Origin: Blastomyces gilchristii SLH14081
Lineage: Eukaryota > Ascomycota > Eurotiomycetes > Onygenales > Ajellomycetaceae
Reading direction: 5' to 3'
DNA length: 64,000 nt
NCBI RefSeq assembly: GCF_000003855.2
Contig: NW_003101649.1
Location: forward strand, 267,542 to 331,541
Within the stretch, counting starts at the first letter, position 1. Each line of letters starts with the position of its first letter. Position numbers and translations under genes: made by a program. Shown in pieces: positions 60,711-64,000 of this stretch. The notes under the pieces were generated by a model, which worked only from the letters and a program-made list of their open reading frames with translations, made no database searches and was not told the origin of the DNA.

Positions 60711-61680
60711 TAAATATCACAGATTTAAAACATTGCTAATGTAATTTATATCTTCTCTAAATAATAATAACAATTTCATGATATTTAATAAATAAACAAA
60801 TCAGTCACATCACTGAATATGATACAGAATATTAGAACACAGTGAAGTTTAATATATAAGATAACTGTTCAGACTCTTCAATTATATCAGATAATTAATT
60901 ATTGAGTGCAATACTCTGATCAGAAAAAGATTCAGATATTGAAACTTTCTGATATGAAGTAAACTCAGTTGAAATATATAATTGATTTACTGTTTCAGTT
61001 TTATAAGATAATTAACAGAGTTTCAATCACTTGTATATCAATACTACAGTCAGTCTGATGAATATATAAGAGTTTATTTACTCATCTTAAGAAGCAGTTG
61101 AAACACTCAATAAGAATTTCAGTCTGAAATAATGCTATAGCACAGGCTATTATTACTATAAGAAATAAACTGATATATTACTACAGTAAAACTGAATAAT
61201 CTTTTGAAGAGTACTATACTATAGCAGCTCTACTAGATCTCTTCTATTGAATTAATATCTACACTTCTCATCATTGAACAGAGAAAAAATATGACTGATA
61301 TATTAAATTAGTCTGAGACTACTACAATATCAACTATCAGAGATTTGAATAAGTAGATATTAGAGATGTGAAGACAGTGAAATACAATTCTCTAATAAGT
61401 AACAATCTTTGATAACACTTCATATTATATAGAACTATAATATCCACTTTAAAACAGAACTTATATACATTGATTACAACTGAAAATGAGATAAAACTAT
61501 ATACTTATAAAACTGAATTTAACTGCTATCTTCAAGATAATTCAATAAATTTGCACATTAAATCAATTCTTGAGTAATAAAAAATTGTTGAGAGTATATA
61601 TTCAACTGTTGCACTGATAATATATAATATTCTGACAATTTCATTGACAGAGATAAGAATGAAGTGAAAGTTTAACTCAA
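60711..61680 (+). pseudogene. hAT transposase, second part with C-terminal dimerisation region
   Basis: Resumes after copia. Readable stretches on the plus strand: KLIYYYSKTE*SFEEYYTIA (about 61167-61226), then ALLDLFY*INIYTSHH*TEK, then the end EFNCYLQDNSINLHIKSILE. This order (Y..AA.LDP-like, W-rich, then an I/L-x-EWW-type end) is typical of the hAT C-terminal domain; Trp codons are TGA or TAA here. The exact start and end cannot be set. Confidence 0.68.
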
Positions 61681-62200
61681 GTTAAGATAGTTATTACTAT
61701 TACTGAGAACAATTATAAGAAGAAACAATCAAGAAACTCATGATTATAAAACATAGAATTATCAGATAGTTTAATATCTCTGATAACAGTATATCAGAGA
61801 AGTGTAGTTTTCATGAGAAAGTAAAGAATAAACTTATACAAGAATGTATTTAGTTGTTTCATGAGTATTATTAATAATTGTTATCAAATTCTGATTATAT
61901 AAGCAATCACTGAATGAACTGAATGAGACTGAATTTAATCTTCAGTCTCAGTCTCATTCTGATTTTGAAAGAATAATCATCTTTCACTGTTTATTCTGAG
62001 AAATTACTCTCATTTCACTGCTCTTGAATTAAATCTGGTCATTTTTCACATCAATTCTTTTATCAATGTTTCATTTTTAGGTTTTGTTGATGCTTGATCC
62101 TGGTGAGACTCATGCCAAGAAATGTATGAGATCAGATCAAATGAGATCAAATGTGAAATTCATAATCCTGCTGGCCTGTCTAGTCCCACCGGCCATGCTA
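61681..62200 (+). other. hAT 3' untranslated and subterminal region
   Basis: AT-rich. The last 100 bases become GC-richer (GGCCTGTCTAGTCCCACCGG, 62174-62193). Contains the 62117-62164 block shared with 43705-43780. No gene seen. Confidence 0.55.
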
Positions 62201-62202
62201 CT

Positions 62203-62693
62203 TGTAAGAGTATATCACAGAGTGCGATAATATCTGTAAATAAGCTGAGGCAATTCAGAATATCTGAGAGAAAGTCTGTGAATTCTTGAGAAAGACTCAG
62301 AAGTATTATAAGAAATATTATAACTCTAAGTATATTATTAAAAGTCTTAAGAAAGATGATAGAGTCTGACTGAGTCAGAAAAATATTATTATATAAAGAT
62401 CTAGTAAGATACTGAATCTCTTGTAAAGAGAGTCTTTGAACAAATAAGTGCTCACAGACAATTATTCAGATGCTTGCAGCTTGGCGTGATATGTACTGAT
62501 ACCTACTAGAAGTATTCACAGCAGAAAGATAAATGTAGAGATTAAATGTATAATAGTATTCAAGCTTAGTTTTGAATAGTATTCACAAACTTCAGTTTAT
62601 ATAGTTATGTGTAGTCAAGAGCTACTAACTCTATTAATTATATAAGAGATAGAAATAGAGATAAAGTATCTATAAGAAGTAAGATTTCTTACA
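62203..62693 (+). repeat. 3' LTR of element X
   Basis: Begins TGTAAGAG and ends TTTCTTACA, about 491 bp. The right 228 bases match window positions 1-228. Its first six bases double as the hAT target duplication. Confidence 0.7.
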
Positions 62694-62804
62694 TAATCTT
62701 TTCTCTCTGAGACTTCATCTGTGAAGTCTTTCACTGAGTGATTTCATAGAATCAGACTCAGCACTGTAGTAATACTCACTAAAAACTCTTCACATCTACA
62801 AAAA
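62694..62804. other. Unassigned stretch between X and LINE copy 3
   Basis: 110 bp of AT-rich sequence with nothing recognised. The right-hand target duplication of X should start at 62694 (TAATC). Confidence 0.4.
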
Positions 62805-64000
62805 ATCTCATTTTAAATATCATATTCAACAAAGAACTATCAAGGCAAAAAGACTATTGAATAGCATAATCAGACTATCAAATACAGAGAGAGGTCTATT
62901 CTTCCAGGCTATGACACAGTTATACATAGCCTGTATTACCTCAGTAGCTGATTATGAAGTTCAAGTTTAATAAAATAATCAAGAAAATTTCACTGAACTC
63001 TTTCAAAGTCTGTAAAACAGAGCTTTGAGAAGAATTCTGAAAGCATTCAAATAATCTTCTATTAAAGCAATGACAATTGAAGCTTCAATTCTCTCTTCTG
63101 CTATTAGATTTGAAAAGGCCTGTATGAACTATGCTCTGAGAGTTATAAAGATGAGCTCAAGTTATATAATCAGAGAAAGAGTCTCTTCTTCATTTTCTTT
63201 AATTAACTCAGGAAATGAACTGAATTATAATAGATTTCTTAATTGAGATGAAAATAATTCTTCAAAGAAAATGCTCTCTCAACTATATAGATTATATTCA
63301 CTGATTAAAAATCGATTTTCTTTATTAAATGTTGAAAAAGATAATCATGAGAAGATATCTCTTTGAAGAGAAAAGCTTGAATCTCTCATAGACTTGTAAA
63401 TAAGTGAACTATCTAAAGAGAGAGAATATGAACAGTATTTGAAGAGAATCTCTACAATTAATATAAAAGACTATATTCTGATTTATTCAGATGACTTAAA
63501 AAATTTGAATTTGAATAGATTAGATGCAGACATTGCTTATACTGAAGATAATATAAATTTTATCTCAGATTTCTGAAGTTTAAGCTGTGAATCTAAAGTC
63601 TTTGATGCTGAACTATTTGTAATATTGAAAGCCTTCAAACTCACTAAAATGAAATCTTGTAAAAGAGAAAATAGTTTGAAAAAGATATGAATGTTCTCTG
63701 ATAGTCAAGCTGCTTTAAAAAGACTTAGAAATAGTTAGATTCATAATAATCAAATGAATCTTGAACTGATTTTAAACTCTGTTTTGAAAATTCAAAAGAG
63801 AAGAATATCAAAACTGATAATTCATCTACACTGAGTTTCTGCTTATATAAATACTCATGACAATGAATTGACTGATTCAGCTGTAAAAAAGAGTTCAGAA
63901 TTAAACAGATCTATTCAAAAAATAGTGTCCTGATCTTTTATAAAGAGAAAGAAAAAAGAATCTTATTTAGATAAGTGAAATAAAAGCTGACAGAAACAAA
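62805..64000 (+). mobile_element. LINE copy 3, 5'-truncated, runs off the window
   Basis: From about 62805 it is collinear with LINE copy 1 from about 24609 (TTTTAAATATCA...CAACAAAGAACT), that is, from the end of the RT domain through RNase H (YSDDLKNLNLN, FSDSQAALKRL, NTHDNELTDSAV). There is no endonuclease, ORF1 or tRNA-like head upstream, so it is a 5' truncation, the usual outcome of incomplete LINE reverse transcription. Broken by stops (TGA, TAA). Confidence 0.85.

Larger units (their letters stand above)
43289..62200 (+). mobile_element. hAT-superfamily DNA transposon, split by a copia element
   Basis: 8-bp flanks CTTGTGAG (43281-43288) and CTTGTAAG (62201-62208) differ by one G/A. 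Imperfect inverted ends are TAGACTGACYGTGTGAC on the left and TAGCATGGCCGGTGGGAC (reverse complement) on the right, sharing TAG..TGGCCG allowing for G/A and C/T changes. Transposase remnants lie at 46832-48121 and 60711-61680. Net length about 6.3 kb is long for a hAT, so other unrecognised insertions in 43300-46800 are possible. The superfamily call rests on the transposase motifs. Confidence 0.72.
1..62693 (+). mobile_element. Element X: outermost short LTR element, split by nested insertions
   Basis: The last 228 bases of a left LTR (1-228) reappear in direct orientation at the end of a right LTR (62203-62693). The LTR ends are TGTAAGA and TCTTACA, a 7-base inverted pair with TG...CA termini. 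After removing the nested elements (G1, E3 and hAT with its copia), the internal sequence left is only about 1.3 kb: 229-231, 14335-15422 and about 43079-43280. No gag or pol motif was found there. This suggests a non-autonomous LTR element of the TRIM/LARD kind. The left boundary and target-site duplication lie outside the window. The assignment rests on the LTR match and on clean removal of inserts flanked by duplications. Confidence 0.68.

Noticed and set aside
1..64000. CRISPR arrays, bacterial operons, rRNA genes or host protein-coding genes
   Set aside because: No regularly spaced repeats, ribosome-binding sites, rRNA-like sequence or intact host ORF were seen; the long frames trace to transposon proteins or their antisense strand.

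Overview
The window is a nested stack of dead retrotransposons and one DNA transposon from a eukaryote, almost certainly a filamentous fungus. I base this on the mix of Ty3/gypsy (one family with a chromodomain), Ty1/copia, a Tad/I-like LINE with RNase H, a tRNA-headed SINE and a hAT element, all degraded by RIP-like C-to-T mutation. I cannot name the species. I found no host gene. Almost every long open frame is either a surviving shard of a transposon protein or an antisense shadow of one.

Layout, outermost first. (1) Element X, a short LTR element: its 5' LTR ends at 228 and its 3' LTR is 62203-62693, so it frames nearly the whole window. (2) Gypsy chromovirus copy G1 (232-14329, TSD CACTG) sits 3 bases inside X. 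G1 itself holds a SINE (2589-2960) and a second, minus-strand gypsy, F2 (4179-12081). (3) A third gypsy family, E3 (minus strand, 15428-43073, TSD AGTAG), sits in X. Inside E3 is chromovirus copy G2 (18004-37345, TSD TYAAG), which contains a LINE (18775-26580) and chromovirus copy G3 (30284-36073, TSD ACAAG). (4) A hAT transposon (about 43289-62200, 8-bp TSD) sits at the X internal/3'-LTR junction. It holds a copia element (48122-60705, 95-bp LTRs, TSD TAATT), which in turn holds a second LINE copy on the minus strand (53219-60193). (5) A third, 5'-truncated LINE copy starts near 62805 and runs off the window.

Target-site duplications were readable for nearly every element, so insertion order can be read from the sequence: X before G1, E3 and hAT; G1 before F2 and the SINE; E3 before G2 before LINE copy 1 and G3; hAT before copia before LINE copy 2.

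The points most worth attention: (a) the mutation signature removes CpG and CpC/GpG almost completely and CpA only partly, unlike the CpA-led RIP of Neurospora; (b) the LINE carries a tRNA-like, pol-III-type A/B-box unit at its extreme 5' end, inside its target-site duplications; (c) the SINE 3' end matches the LINE 3' end over about 44 bases, which points to a LINE/SINE partnership in trans; (d) unmutated GC islands lie mostly at LTR ends, the LINE 5' end and the SINE; (e) the copia element appears to be primed by an internal (anticodon-arm) site of initiator tRNA-Met.

All statements rest on reading the sequence by eye. Identities, counts and family names would need alignment and database searches.
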